From Methylophilus methylotrophus DSM 46235 = ATCC 53528 (GTDB lineage Bacteria > Pseudomonadota > Gammaproteobacteria > Burkholderiales > Methylophilaceae): a stretch of 64,000 nt of DNA. The translations under genes were made by a program, and so were the position numbers. The stretch covers positions 1,069,326 through 1,133,325 of the forward strand of contig NZ_KB905141.1 in NCBI RefSeq assembly GCF_000378225.1. Reading direction: 5' to 3'. This document shows positions 45,497 through 55,009 of this stretch, one piece after another. How positions within the stretch are numbered: position 1 is the first letter of the stretch; every line of letters starts with the position of its first letter. The notes below the pieces were generated by a model. The model was not told the origin of the DNA. It worked only from the letters and a program-made list of their open reading frames with translations, and did no database searches.

Positions 45497-46024
45497 TTAA
45501 GCCTTGATTTTCACCCAGGCAAATCCACTCCAGATATCAAAAATGATATAGCGTGAATCCTTGCCCCCGGAGTGATTGGCACTTACCTGAAAGCCATTGC
45601 CTGCGAGATGCTTTAACACTGCATGTAGATTTCTGTCGCCAATATTGTGTTTGTGGTTGATATGCAATTTCGGAAACATATTACTACCGCCAAACACCTT
45701 GACCTGACAATCATTAGGGCGAACTTTAATCTTGGTCATTTCATACATCATCAAGGTGATCGCCTCGTCTGCATATTTGGCCGATTTCTCTGCAATCGCC
45801 TGATTCTTATGAGCTTCGCAACGTTGTGGCAGGATAATATGGCACATACCACCCACCTGCTTTTCAGGATGCCAGATGGTCACTGCTACGCAGGACCCCA
45901 ATATGGTCCTGATCCGGGTGTCTGCGTCTCCCCAGTAAAATTCACCAGGTTGTAAAAAGACCTCAAAAACCTCCTCAGGCTTTTTGTCTAATGATCCAAC
46001 ATTCAAAGCAGGCTGCGTACGCAT
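45497..46024 (-). CDS. cheD: CheD chemoreceptor glutamine deamidase
   Basis: 175 aa. The CheD core has [20 protein letters not shown] with the catalytic Cys, the His in GGMCHIILP, and a late motif ([22 protein letters not shown]). It deamidates or demethylates MCP residues; in many bacteria it also binds CheC, but no cheC is present here. The ATG at 46024 is used rather than a TTG one codon earlier. It is between cheR and cheB, the common order R-D-B. Confidence 0.95.
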   Translation of the reverse strand: MRTQPALNVGSLDKKPEEVFEVFLQPGEFYWGDADTRIRTILGSCVAVTIWHPEKQVGGMCHIILPQRCEAHKNQAIAEKSAKYADEAITLMMYEMTKIKVRPNDCQVKVFGGSNMFPKLHINHKHNIGDRNLHAVLKHLAGNGFQVSANHSGGKDSRYIIFDIWSGFAWVKIKA

Positions 46025-46039
46025 CAATATATCTAAAAG

Positions 46040-46852
46040 TTAGGCGCTTTTTTTGTAAATGGACGGCACTTCGGAAACAAATTTTTCGGTGACACCATTC
46101 AGGCTCTCGGAGTGGCTGATCATAAAATAGCCGTCCTTTTTCAAGAGAGGCAGCATTTGGTTGGTAATCATGCGCTTGGTCTCAACATCAAAATAAATCA
46201 TGACGTTGCGCAAAAAAATCACATCAAACTGGCCAAGGTCCGGGTAAGGTTTGGTCAGGTTGACCTGTAAGAATTTAATTCGCTGCCTCAGCTCTTTAAC
46301 GATGAGCAAATCACCTTCATGATCACCCGTGCCTTTTAAACAATATTTGGTCAAATATTGCCTTGGAATTTCTGACGCACGCTGCATCTTGTAGCAACCG
46401 TTTTGTGCCTGCTGCAATACTTTGGTGCTTAAGTCCGAGGCGACGATTTCCCATGGCTCCTTGCCCAAGTGTTCATCGAGCATCATGGCAATGGTGTAAG
46501 GCTCCTCGCCAGAAGAGCAGGCTGCACTCCACACGCGGAAAGGCCTGCCCTTGCTGCGTTTGGGCAGAATGACATCTTTAAAGAAATCGAAATGCTTGGG
46601 TTCCCTGAAAAAATGTGTTTCGTTGGTCGTAAGCAAATCAATCGCAATCTGTTTCTCGGTCGCATTGGCAGGATCATTGATCAATTTGTAATACTGTGTG
46701 AATGAATTCAATCTATGAAAATGCAGGCGTTTGGTGAGTCTACCGCTGACCAGCGGTTTTTTTACATCCGATAATGCAATCCCGGCCTGCGAATAAATAA
46801 AACTCTTGAATAAGCCGAACTCTTTGGCCGTCAGCGATTCAATTTGGTCCAT
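46040..46852 (-). CDS. cheR: CheR chemoreceptor methyltransferase
   Basis: 270 aa. An N-terminal helical CheR_N domain (about 1-75, FIYSQAGIALSDVKKPLVSG and RLTKRLHFHRLNSF) is followed by a SAM-dependent methyltransferase domain (ETHFFREPKHFDF, RVWSAACSSGEEPYTIAMML, ASDLSTKVLQQAQNG, DVIFLRNVMIYFD). It methylates glutamates on MCPs. The ATG at 46852 has AAGGG at about 8 nt; a GTG three codons upstream lies inside that Shine-Dalgarno region. The adjacent cheW relic lies just upstream. Confidence 0.95.
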   Translation of the reverse strand: MDQIESLTAKEFGLFKSFIYSQAGIALSDVKKPLVSGRLTKRLHFHRLNSFTQYYKLINDPANATEKQIAIDLLTTNETHFFREPKHFDFFKDVILPKRSKGRPFRVWSAACSSGEEPYTIAMMLDEHLGKEPWEIVASDLSTKVLQQAQNGCYKMQRASEIPRQYLTKYCLKGTGDHEGDLLIVKELRQRIKFLQVNLTKPYPDLGQFDVIFLRNVMIYFDVETKRMITNQMLPLLKKDGYFMISHSESLNGVTEKFVSEVPSIYKKSA

Positions 46853-46924
46853 CTCTACCACCCTTAACGTTTAACTTAAATAACCCTAATTTGCCAAACT
46901 GGTACCGGTGACCAGACTGGAAAT

Positions 46925-47010
46925 TTAATCGACAGAAAGGACCTTGTTGACGTGGAACAAAATAATGAATTTGCCTTTAATCTTGTCCATGCTTCAATAA
47001 AATCGATGGT
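46925..47010 (-). pseudogene. decayed second cheW, 3' fragment
   Basis: This stretch, in the gap between cheR and cheW, translates on the minus strand as IDFIE, then after one missing base as MDKIKGKFIILFHVNKVLSV and a stop. It matches the end of the intact CheW (ADFIEGMGKIDGKFVIILNV, then NNVLSMD) in residue order and in bases (GATTTTATTGAAG against GACTTTATCGAAGG). The single-base deletion and lack of any upstream frame show a tandem cheW duplicate in decay. Similarity fades upstream of about 47010. Confidence 0.82.
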
Positions 47011-47101
47011 CTTGTGAATCGACCTTCATTACCATTCCCAATAGCCTCTCAATACACTTGTCGTGAAACTTAGACTACTGGGTCACTGCTTTTCTAACTC
47101 G

Positions 47102-47629
47102 TTATTGCACAATGCTTCCAGCCAAGGCAGCTACTTCATCCATAGACAATACGTTATTGACATTCAGGATAATAACGAACTTGCCATCGATTTTTCCCAT
47201 GCCTTCGATAAAGTCGGCACGGATGTTAGCGCCAAAACTAGGCGCTGGCTCTATATTGCCTGACTCGATTTCTACCACTTCATTCACGGCATCAACCATG
47301 ACGCCCACGACTTGCGTACCGCCTGTATGCGCAACTTCAATAATCACGATGCAGGTTTTACGCGTGATTTGTGCACTGGGTTTGTCAAAACGTGCCGCCA
47401 TGTCGATCACGGGGACAACGGCGCCGCGCAAATTAATAACGCCTCTGATAAAGACTGGCATCTTGGGGACCTCAGTCAATTGCCCGTATTCAATAATCTC
47501 TTTCACATTGAGAATATTGAGGGCAAATATTTCTCGACCGAGGACAAAGGTCAGGTATTGCTGGATCACATTTTCTTTCACCGCTTGCGGAGTTCTTGGT
47601 GGCTGTGCCACAATGAGTTCACTCATCAT
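47102..47629 (-). CDS. cheW: CheW chemotaxis adaptor
   Basis: 175 aa. A single CheW/SH3-like domain (about 20-160) has YLTFVLGREIFALNILNVKE, PVFIRGVINLRGAVVPVIDM, VVGVMVDAVNEVVEI and KFVIILNVNNVLSMDE. It links MCPs to CheA. AAGGA precedes the ATG at 47629, with a second ATG one codon later. It follows the membrane MCP gene, and a decayed partial copy of its 3' end lies 90 bases downstream. Confidence 0.95.
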   Translation of the reverse strand: MMSELIVAQPPRTPQAVKENVIQQYLTFVLGREIFALNILNVKEIIEYGQLTEVPKMPVFIRGVINLRGAVVPVIDMAARFDKPSAQITRKTCIVIIEVAHTGGTQVVGVMVDAVNEVVEIESGNIEPAPSFGANIRADFIEGMGKIDGKFVIILNVNNVLSMDEVAALAGSIVQ

Positions 47630-47703
47630 TTTTCCTTTCGCAGATGCAGTCAGGCCTATCGGTAAGCCACGCGCTGGCTACCGATACCCTGGCCACACAC
47701 CTA

Positions 47704-49329
47704 TTAGAATTTTACAAACTGAGCTTCATCGATTTGCGCCTCATAGTCATGATGAGACGGGTTCGCCGCAACTTTAGAAGTCAGGGGCTTAGATACTTTT
47801 TGTATCACTTTTTTTGTGGCTGAAGACACAGGCATGTCATCGAGGCTAACTTTAAAAAAGCCGATCAGGTGCTGTAACTGCTCAGCCTGGCCGCTCATCT
47901 CTTCTGCCGTCGCTGCCAGTTCCTCGCTCGAACTGGCGTTTTGCTGTGTGGCCTGGCTTAATTGGTTCATAGCAGCTGTAATCTGCAATGCGCCACTGCT
48001 TTGCTCCTCACTCGCGGCATAAATCTCTTGCACCAGGTCACTGGTTTTATTGATGCTAGGGACGATCTCGTCCAGCAGGTCACCAGCACGCTCAGCCAAA
48101 CCGACAGAGTTCTTGGCTACTTCGCCAATCTCTTGTGCAGCGATTTGGCTGCGCTCGGCCAGCTTGCGCACCTCGGCTGCCACCACGGCAAAGCCTTTGC
48201 CATGCTCACCCGCTCGTGCCGCTTCAATCGCCGCGTTCAAAGCCAGCAAGTTAGTCTGGTAGGCAATGTCGTCAATAATGCTGATTTTGTCAGCAATACT
48301 CTTCATGGCAGACACTGTGTCTTTAACCGCTGCACCGCCTTCGTTGGCATCTGTCGCCGCTTTACCAGCAATGCCATCAGTCACCTTGGAGTTTTCAGCG
48401 TTCTGGTTAATCGACGCACTCATCTGTTCAACAGAGGCAGACGTCTCTTCGACTGAAGCGGCTTGCTCATTGGTGGCCTGGCTGATGCTTTGTGCTGTGG
48501 CACTGACTTGTTCAGAAGCACTCGCAATGTTGTCAGCAGAAGATTTGATTTCATGAATCACATTGCTGATTTTTTCAGACATCATCTTCATTGAGGCCAT
48601 CATCTGCCCGATTTCATCTTTTGAATTCACTTCCACACGTTGGGTGAGATCGCCGCTAGCCATCGCATTGGCAGATTTGACCGCGCTATTCAATGGACGG
48701 GTTATTGAGCGGATAGTAAAAAATGCTAATCCAAACACCACTAATGAAAGCACGCCGCCGACTAATAAACCTATGGTTATTGCAGACGATTTAATGGCCT
48801 TCGCACTTTCAGCGGAGGCTTGGGCCAGCGTCTGGTTATACACTATATGTTCATCAATGGCCGTATTCAGTTCTTCTGCCAGCTTGGCATTTGCTGTAAG
48901 AATAGCCAATGCTTCCTTTTGTTTACCTTCTCTGGATAGCTTGATCACTTCTGTCATGCCTGGCACGTAAGCGTCCAGGCCTTTGCGCACTTTTTGCAAC
49001 AACGCCTTGTCCTGGGCATCTGCAATGTATTGATTGTTATATTTGACGAGCGCATCTTCGAGACCTTTTCTTGCTTCATTAATGGCCTCTTCGATCTGGG
49101 TCATATTGTTCTGGTCGGTATTTAGCACATGGCGATACACCCTGACACGCAATTGACCAAATTTCTTCATACTCTCATTGAGTGTATTAATGCTTGGGAT
49201 GCTATTGACGTTAGCACTGTTTGTGGCTTCAAATACCTTTTCAATGCTGCTATAGCTAAGACCGATCAAACTGAATAACCCAATGACTGCAATGGCAATC
49301 ATGAGTGATATTTTGTGTGAGACTTTCAT
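47704..49329 (-). CDS. membrane methyl-accepting chemotaxis protein
   Basis: 541 aa. A membrane helix at about 9-28 precedes a periplasmic four-helix-bundle (4HB_MCP-type) sensor (about 30-185), a second helix (about 187-212), HAMP (about 212-265) and the cytoplasmic signalling domain with tip [20 protein letters not shown] followed by [20 protein letters not shown] 49329 is chosen because AGG lies 8 bases upstream. The C-terminus ends AQFVKF, which resembles a degenerate aromatic CheR/CheD-binding pentapeptide. It is in the che operon between cheA and cheW, so it is probably a principal receptor of this pathway. The ligand is unknown. Confidence 0.94.
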   Translation of the reverse strand: MKVSHKISLMIAIAVIGLFSLIGLSYSSIEKVFEATNSANVNSIPSINTLNESMKKFGQLRVRVYRHVLNTDQNNMTQIEEAINEARKGLEDALVKYNNQYIADAQDKALLQKVRKGLDAYVPGMTEVIKLSREGKQKEALAILTANAKLAEELNTAIDEHIVYNQTLAQASAESAKAIKSSAITIGLLVGGVLSLVVFGLAFFTIRSITRPLNSAVKSANAMASGDLTQRVEVNSKDEIGQMMASMKMMSEKISNVIHEIKSSADNIASASEQVSATAQSISQATNEQAASVEETSASVEQMSASINQNAENSKVTDGIAGKAATDANEGGAAVKDTVSAMKSIADKISIIDDIAYQTNLLALNAAIEAARAGEHGKGFAVVAAEVRKLAERSQIAAQEIGEVAKNSVGLAERAGDLLDEIVPSINKTSDLVQEIYAASEEQSSGALQITAAMNQLSQATQQNASSSEELAATAEEMSGQAEQLQHLIGFFKVSLDDMPVSSATKKVIQKVSKPLTSKVAANPSHHDYEAQIDEAQFVKF

Positions 49330-49387
49330 TACAAACCTGCTTTCTTTAATCAATAAATTGTGGCTAAACTGCTCGCAAAGTGATGAT

Positions 49388-51571
49388 TCAACTCTCGACG
49401 AGCGCCTGTTCTTTTATGCTTTCCATATTGGCCAGTTGCATCATGCGCGGCACATCCAGCACCAATGCCACACTGCCTGAGCCTAGAATGGTGAAGCCGC
49501 CAATACCTTTCACATGCTCAAACACCTTGCCTAGGGGTTTAATCACGGTCTGGAATTCACCAATTAACTTATCCACCACTAATCCTATTTTTTGATTTGC
49601 GTACTGCATGACGACGATGTTTTGCCGTATGGGGGGTTCCCCTTTACATTCGAACTCATCCCTGAGCTTGAGGTAAGGCAATACCTCGCCCCTCAGGTTA
49701 ATAAAGTTACGTTTATCGCTGACTGAAGACGCGTAATCTTCAGCCGACAATTCGATACATTCCACCACCATGTCCAATGGCACCACATAGGAGGAATCTG
49801 CGACTCCTACCAGGAAGCCGTCAATAATCGCCAACGTTAGCGGCAGGCGGATGCTCATGGTGCATCCCAGCCCTGGCGTGGATTGAATGTCTATGGTGCC
49901 GCGTAAGGCTTGGATATTGCGCTTGACCACATCCATGCCCACGCCGCGGCCGGACAGGTTACTCACGGCATCTGCCGTTGAAAAACCTGCTTCAAAAATC
50001 AGGTTATAAATCTCTTTATCGCTGAGTGACTGTTCTGCAGATACCAAGCCTTTGTCTATGGCTTTGGCCAGGATCTTGTCGCGATTAAGGCCTGCGCCAT
50101 CATCACTGACCTCAATCACAATACTGCCTGAATCGTGGAAAGCGTTAAGCTTGAGCGTGCCATAAGCGGGCTTGCCTTTAGGGACACGCACTTCGGCGGA
50201 TTCAATACCGTGATCCATAGAGTTACGCACCAGATGGGTTAACGGATCACTGATTTTTTCCACCACGGTTTTATCGAGTTCGGTTTCTTCGCCACTGATT
50301 TCCAGCCGGATATCTTTCCCCAACTCCTTGCTCACATCCCGAACGACACGGTTAAAGCGACTAAACGTGGCACCAATTTGCACCATACGTAGCGCCAGCG
50401 CTGAGTCACGCACTTGTTCTACCAGTGTAGAAATATTGGAAGTGGCCTCGTTCATGGCACCGTCACCTAATTTGTCGGCGATCAGGGTAGCACCAGCCCC
50501 TGCGATAATCAGCTCACCCACCAGATTAATCAGTTCATCAAGCTTGTTGGCATCTATGCGAATATAGTTGGACTCTGAATTTTTGCTTTCTTTGACCTGG
50601 CGTTGTTTTTCAAGCGCAGCATTCACCACCGCTGGCTGTACCAACTGCGCATTAATGAGCGTTTGACCAATAGGTTGTTTATCAACCGTGGCAACATCAG
50701 CCTGTTGAACAAGTGCCGCTTCAAGCTCCGTTGGGGTCAGAGTGCCACACTTGACCAAGATCTCCCCAAGCTTCATTTCTTCATTCGAGAGGCGGTCAAT
50801 CAGGTCAATATAATGCTGAACCTGGCTGTGCGGTGGCAGGATATGAATGTCACAATCGTCACGAACAAAATCAAAAATACTTTCGATTTCAACTTTACTT
50901 GCCTGGCTTTCATAGCTGATTTCAAAACCCAGGTAACAACTCTCTGCATCCATTTCTTCCAGAGATGGCAGTGCCTGGGTGATGGTCGCGACATGCACAA
51001 TCTTGCCCATGGTGTTCATATAGCGCAGGAAACTGAAAGGATCCATGCCGCTGCGGAAAGTGTCAGGCCCAAATCTTAATGAGATATGCCAGCAACTGGT
51101 CTCTACACCATCCAAGCTTTCCACCACACCTGAAGCCTCATTCTGTGAGGCAACAGGCAATGCAGCTGCAGTTGCACGAGGCGCACCCAAATAGACATTC
51201 AGGCGGTTAATCAGGCCATCATTCACCACCATGGTATCGGCGTCAGGGGTGGTCCCCTCGGCGACATGATCAATCAGCTTGCAGATAAAGTCACCTACCT
51301 CCAGGAACAGCGCGACAATTTCTTCGGTCACCGGGACTTGGCCATTACGGACTTTATCGAGCACGCTTTCGGCCACGTGGGTAAAGCTGATAATAAAATC
51401 GAGGCCAAACAATCCTGCCGACCCTTTGATGGTGTGCGCGGCACGGAAAATGGCATTAATCTTTTCCTCGTCTTCCGGATTCTGCTCCAGTGTGAGCAAA
51501 GCCTCTTCCATTTGCTGCAACAAATCGCGGCTTTCAATGATATAAATCTGCAGGGACTCATCTAGTTGCAT
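49388..51571 (-). CDS. cheA: CheA chemotaxis histidine kinase with MshEN-like insert
   Basis: 727 aa. P1 has the phosphorylated His46 ([12 protein letters not shown]). In place of a normal P2, two 24-residue repeats stand at 267-290 ([14 protein letters not shown]...) and 300-323 ([14 protein letters not shown]...), each ending in Gln. P3 dimerisation (about 335-400), the P4 ATPase ([36 protein letters not shown]) and the P5 CheW-like domain (about 585-725) follow. It phosphorylates CheY and CheB. The repeats resemble the LGxxL...Q pattern of MshEN modules but lack the usual first Arg. Confidence 0.95.
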   Translation of the reverse strand: MQLDESLQIYIIESRDLLQQMEEALLTLEQNPEDEEKINAIFRAAHTIKGSAGLFGLDFIISFTHVAESVLDKVRNGQVPVTEEIVALFLEVGDFICKLIDHVAEGTTPDADTMVVNDGLINRLNVYLGAPRATAAALPVASQNEASGVVESLDGVETSCWHISLRFGPDTFRSGMDPFSFLRYMNTMGKIVHVATITQALPSLEEMDAESCYLGFEISYESQASKVEIESIFDFVRDDCDIHILPPHSQVQHYIDLIDRLSNEEMKLGEILVKCGTLTPTELEAALVQQADVATVDKQPIGQTLINAQLVQPAVVNAALEKQRQVKESKNSESNYIRIDANKLDELINLVGELIIAGAGATLIADKLGDGAMNEATSNISTLVEQVRDSALALRMVQIGATFSRFNRVVRDVSKELGKDIRLEISGEETELDKTVVEKISDPLTHLVRNSMDHGIESAEVRVPKGKPAYGTLKLNAFHDSGSIVIEVSDDGAGLNRDKILAKAIDKGLVSAEQSLSDKEIYNLIFEAGFSTADAVSNLSGRGVGMDVVKRNIQALRGTIDIQSTPGLGCTMSIRLPLTLAIIDGFLVGVADSSYVVPLDMVVECIELSAEDYASSVSDKRNFINLRGEVLPYLKLRDEFECKGEPPIRQNIVVMQYANQKIGLVVDKLIGEFQTVIKPLGKVFEHVKGIGGFTILGSGSVALVLDVPRMMQLANMESIKEQALVES

Positions 51572-51596
51572 GGTGTTTTATCCTCGTATATTGGTC

Positions 51597-51920
51597 TCAA
51601 GCGGCGATATCAGTAAACACTTGGGTGACGCCAAAAAAACCGGCCATGTCCGAAAGCTCAATCAATGCCATGACCGCTTCATTGGGATTTTCAAGCTGGA
51701 AAGCCAGGCCATGGGAAAGGGTGTGTAAGCGGATAGCCATCAATATCTGCAAGCCAGCCGCGTCAGCTTCATCCACCGCGGCCAAATCCACATGAATGGG
51801 CAATGTGTTGCTCATTTCAGCCTTAATCTGTGACAGTGTCTCGGCCGCGTTGTAAATATTCAGCTCGCCGCTGAAGGTCAGCACACAACGCGCTTCATTG
51901 GTATTGATCATGACTGGCAT
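51597..51920 (-). CDS. STAS-domain protein of the chemotaxis operon
   Basis: 107 aa, one STAS domain (CVLTFSGELNIYNAAETLSQ, HVDLAAVDEADAAGLQILMA). The usual phosphorylatable Ser of anti-sigma-factor antagonists (DSSG-type motif) is replaced here: the loop reads DEADAAG. It probably acts as a protein-interaction module rather than a phospho-switch. It lies between cheY and cheA, a position seen in some betaproteobacterial che operons. Its biochemical role is unknown to me. Confidence 0.88.
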   Translation of the reverse strand: MPVMINTNEARCVLTFSGELNIYNAAETLSQIKAEMSNTLPIHVDLAAVDEADAAGLQILMAIRLHTLSHGLAFQLENPNEAVMALIELSDMAGFFGVTQVFTDIAA

Positions 51921-51972
51921 AGGAATACTCCGTGAGAGATAAGATTGGCCGACAACACTGATTTGTTAACCG

Positions 51973-52341
51973 TTATGGCAGCACTAATTTGGAGACTGCG
52001 TTTAATAATTGTGGTGGTTGAAACGGTTTCACCATCCAGGCCTTGGCACCACCTGCCTGACCTTGCATTTTTTTATCTTCTGCACTTTCTGTCGTCAGCA
52101 TGATGACAGGGGTAAATTTGTAGGCCGGAATTTGTTTGCTGGCCTTGAGGAACTCAATGCCATTCATGTTAGGCATGTTCACATCGCTAATAATCAGGTG
52201 AATTTTTTGCCCGTTTAACTTGGTGAGTGCGTCCTTACCGTCCTCGGCTTCAATCACATCGTAGCCTGCCCCTTTAAGGGCAGTGCCAACCACGGATCGT
52301 AAAGAGGAAGAGTCGTCTACAATAAGTATGGTTTTTGCCAT
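51973..52341 (-). CDS. cheY: CheY chemotaxis response regulator
   Basis: 122 aa, receiver only: DDSSSLR acidic pocket, phosphoacceptor Asp in IISDVNMPNMNG (about residue 54), Thr in MLTTESA and Lys in WMVKPFQPPQL. The sequence fits the CheY subgroup encoded beside CheA. Phospho-CheY acts on the flagellar switch or on another output; no flagellar genes are in the window. It is coupled to the upstream soluble MCP gene and followed by the STAS gene. Confidence 0.95.
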   Translation of the reverse strand: MAKTILIVDDSSSLRSVVGTALKGAGYDVIEAEDGKDALTKLNGQKIHLIISDVNMPNMNGIEFLKASKQIPAYKFTPVIMLTTESAEDKKMQGQAGGAKAWMVKPFQPPQLLNAVSKLVLP

Positions 52342-52367
52342 GGCGATATCCTTGTTATCAAAAGCAT

Positions 52368-53384
52368 TTAAAAGAAAGTGATGTCATCTGCATCGTTGCT
52401 GGTGCTGGCTGGCGGGGGAGTGCTGGCACCGAAAGTTTTTTTTCCGAATCTAGAAGCGGGCTTAGCACGCTTTTCATGAATCTGGGTTTGCTCGCGCATG
52501 GTATAAGTGGATTTAAGCTCCCTTAACCACTCATCGACACTGCCCAGGCCATTGACATCGTCGACCCTGTGATTCAGTTTTTCGATATCCTGTTGCACGT
52601 GGCTAAGCATTTGGCTGACACGATCTTGGAATTGCAAGGCGTAAAGTACCTGGTCAATTTCATTAGCCACATGCTGGCTTTCATTCATCATCTGCTGACT
52701 GGCCTGGATAACTGCGTTAGCGGTATGTCCAAATTTATCTACGACAGAGTTCACAATCTGCTCGGCCTCCACCAGCGTTTTGGCATCTTTTGCTTCAAAC
52801 TCTTTAGAGACCTGGGAAACATTTTTAATGGCTTCTGACACGTTTTTAACGGTTTCGGAAATATGAGAGCCAGTTGTCCCGGCATCTGTAGACAATCTTC
52901 TAACCGCTTCCGCCACCACAGCAAAGCCTCGTCCGCGGTCACCCACGCGCGCAGCCTCAATCGCAGCATTGACTGCCACCATCCCGGTTTCTTTGGCAAT
53001 TCTGGTAACCACATCTGCCATGTCCAGCAAGTTCTTGGTATACCCAGACAACGTGGAAACAGCCTGTAGCAAAGTTTGTTTTTCTTCGATGCTATTTTTG
53101 AGCAACACAATCACCGTAGCTAATTGGTCCTGGCTAAGGTTGAGTAATTCAAGCAACTGTTGGTTACTTTGTGACTGCTCCTGGCTGGTCACTGCCCTCA
53201 CACTTTGTGACAGCCCTGAAAATTTCGCACTCAACTCATCAATAGAACTGCTGGTCAGCGTCTTGGCAGCATGAATCTGGTCAGCCCACACTGGAAGCAG
53301 TGACGCACATAATTGTTGCAGCAGTTCCTCTCGAAACTCCGGCACATCATTTGTATTGATATTTTGAACATAATGGTTCTGCAT
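52368..53384 (-). CDS. soluble MCP-like protein with CheZ-type DxxxQ motif and CheY-binding-like tail
   Basis: 338 aa with no membrane segment. A helical N-terminus (1-110) leads to an MCP signalling tip (about 125-165, [20 protein letters not shown] followed by FAVVAEAVRRLS), then a long helix containing LQFQDRVSQML (Asp254, Gln258) and a Pro/Ser-rich linker ending in DADDITFF. The D-x-x-x-Q helix resembles the catalytic Asp/Gln of CheZ (DFQDLTGQ), and the acidic, aromatic C-terminus resembles the CheY-binding peptide of CheZ. It is the first gene of the che operon, directly before cheY, and the operon has no cheZ, cheC or cheX. A receptor-phosphatase hybrid is a reasonable inference. Confidence 0.88.
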   Translation of the reverse strand: MQNHYVQNINTNDVPEFREELLQQLCASLLPVWADQIHAAKTLTSSSIDELSAKFSGLSQSVRAVTSQEQSQSNQQLLELLNLSQDQLATVIVLLKNSIEEKQTLLQAVSTLSGYTKNLLDMADVVTRIAKETGMVAVNAAIEAARVGDRGRGFAVVAEAVRRLSTDAGTTGSHISETVKNVSEAIKNVSQVSKEFEAKDAKTLVEAEQIVNSVVDKFGHTANAVIQASQQMMNESQHVANEIDQVLYALQFQDRVSQMLSHVQQDIEKLNHRVDDVNGLGSVDEWLRELKSTYTMREQTQIHEKRAKPASRFGKKTFGASTPPPASTSNDADDITFF

Positions 53385-53932
53385 GCATTCGATCCTTAAA
53401 ATTTAACCAGGCGGCCAGCCAAAATTTATTTGAAATAAATATAAATGATTTAAATTAATTTGATTAATCAATAAGAATGCACTTTCCTGTTCAAATTTTG
53501 GTACGGGAAAACTGCCTAGATGCCGAGACGCTTTTGATTGGTAGAATATTCAGAAATCAAGATAACAAAAACATAATATATAAAAATAATTAAGCGTAAG
53601 TGAGCACTCACAAAAAATGACTTTAATGGTTATCGTGCCATCATTTTTCATGAAAATTTCCTGGAAAATGACGTGACTAAGCTTAAGTCAAATAAATGAC
53701 ACAAGCCCTCATGTTTAACCTTTATTTTTGTGTAAAAAAATCAATTTGATATAAATAAAATTAACAACAAATGGAGAAATATGGAGTGATGCCACTGCAA
53801 CTGACTTCTTTCATCAGACGCATCCTCTCCCGTCATCTCAATACTTTTTATTCGGAGCATACAGAATGAAATTCTATTTTGACTGTCATATCATCATGTT
53901 TAATGATCACAACATGTGATGGATTTAATCCC
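53385..53932. other. divergent A/T-rich intergenic region
   Basis: 548 bases separating the minus-strand chemotaxis operon from the plus-strand DNA-repair cassette. It is strongly A/T-rich between about 53430 and 53780 and presumably holds both promoters. I looked for a sigma-28 (TAAA-N15-GCCGATAA) and a sigma-54 promoter and found no good match. No gene is supported here. Confidence 0.5.
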
Positions 53933-55009
53933 ATGGAGTTAGTGGTAGCCCGCCCGGAAGGCTTGTATTGCCCGCCGGGCGATTTTTATATCGACCCCTG
54001 GCGGCAGGTGGATCGTGCCGTGATCACGCATGGGCATGGCGACCATGCGCGTACCGGCCACGGACATTACCTGGCAGCGGCAGCCGGTGCAGGTATTTTG
54101 CGCAAGCGGCTGGGTGAAGACATCCATCTGCAAACGCTGGCATATGGCGAAAGCATCAATCATCATGGCGTCAAGCTGAGCCTGCACCCTGCCGGACATG
54201 TCCTGGGCTCTGCTCAGGTACGCCTGGAATACAAGGGAGAAGTATGGGTGGCCTCGGGCGATTATAAAGTGGAGCCGGACGGGACCTGCGCCCCTTTTGA
54301 AAGCGTGCGTTGCCATACCTTTATCACCGAATCCACCTTTGGCCTGCCGATTTATAAATGGCAGCCGCAAAGCGAAGTCTTTGCCGACATCAACCAGTGG
54401 TGGCACAGCAATGCCAATCAAAACCGCACCAGCGTCCTGTTTTGCTACGCCTTTGGTAAAGCCCAACGGATATTATCCGGGCTCAACCCGCACATAGGCC
54501 CCATCCTGGTCCATGGGGCAGTAGAGCCATTGAACAAGGTTTATCGCGAAGGCGGTGTTCGCCTGCCGGAGACACAATATGTGAGCGAGATGCAGGACAA
54601 ATCACAGATAGGAAAAAGTATTGTACTGGCGCCACCCTCGGCGCAAGGCACGCCGTGGATGAAACGCTTTGGGGATTATTCGGATGCGTTTGCCAGCGGC
54701 TGGATGCAGTTACGTGGCACGCGCAGGCGGCGTGGGGTGGATCGCGGCTTTATTATGTCCGATCATGCAGACTGGCCGGGGTTGCAGTCCGCCATACAGG
54801 CGACAGGCGCGCAACGTGTGTTTGTCACGCATGGGCAGGTTCATCCCATGGTTCGCTGGTTGTGTGAGCAAGGGCTGGATGCGCAGGGATTTGCCACCGA
54901 ATACGGTGAAGAAGCAGCTGAAGCGGAAACGGACTTGCCACCAGAAGCAACACTGCCGCCTGAGGCTGATGGCAGTGATCATATGACCATGGCAAAGGCA
55001 ACGGTTTGA
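53933..55009 (+). CDS. ligase-associated DNA exonuclease (metallo-beta-lactamase/beta-CASP)
   Basis: 358 aa. The metallo-beta-lactamase motif HGHGDH (ITHGHGDHARTGHGHY) binds two metals. Further conserved stretches are HPAGHVLGSAQVRLEY, ASGDYKVEPDGTC, FITESTFGLP and a late His (MSDHADWPGL, FVTHGQVHPM). The family is the bacterial exonuclease associated with ATP-dependent DNA ligases. The start MELVVARPEGLYCPPGDFYI is the family start; an in-frame extension upstream is not conserved. Its TGA overlaps the TTG start of the ligase gene. It is the first of four cassette genes. Confidence 0.93.
   Translation: MELVVARPEGLYCPPGDFYIDPWRQVDRAVITHGHGDHARTGHGHYLAAAAGAGILRKRLGEDIHLQTLAYGESINHHGVKLSLHPAGHVLGSAQVRLEYKGEVWVASGDYKVEPDGTCAPFESVRCHTFITESTFGLPIYKWQPQSEVFADINQWWHSNANQNRTSVLFCYAFGKAQRILSGLNPHIGPILVHGAVEPLNKVYREGGVRLPETQYVSEMQDKSQIGKSIVLAPPSAQGTPWMKRFGDYSDAFASGWMQLRGTRRRRGVDRGFIMSDHADWPGLQSAIQATGAQRVFVTHGQVHPMVRWLCEQGLDAQGFATEYGEEAAEAETDLPPEATLPPEADGSDHMTMAKATV

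Noticed and set aside
53385-53560. sigma-28 or sigma-54 promoter of the chemotaxis operon
   Set aside because: No TAAA-N15-GCCGATAA match, and the one GG/GC pair resembling sigma-54 (TGGTACG...TGC) has the wrong spacing.
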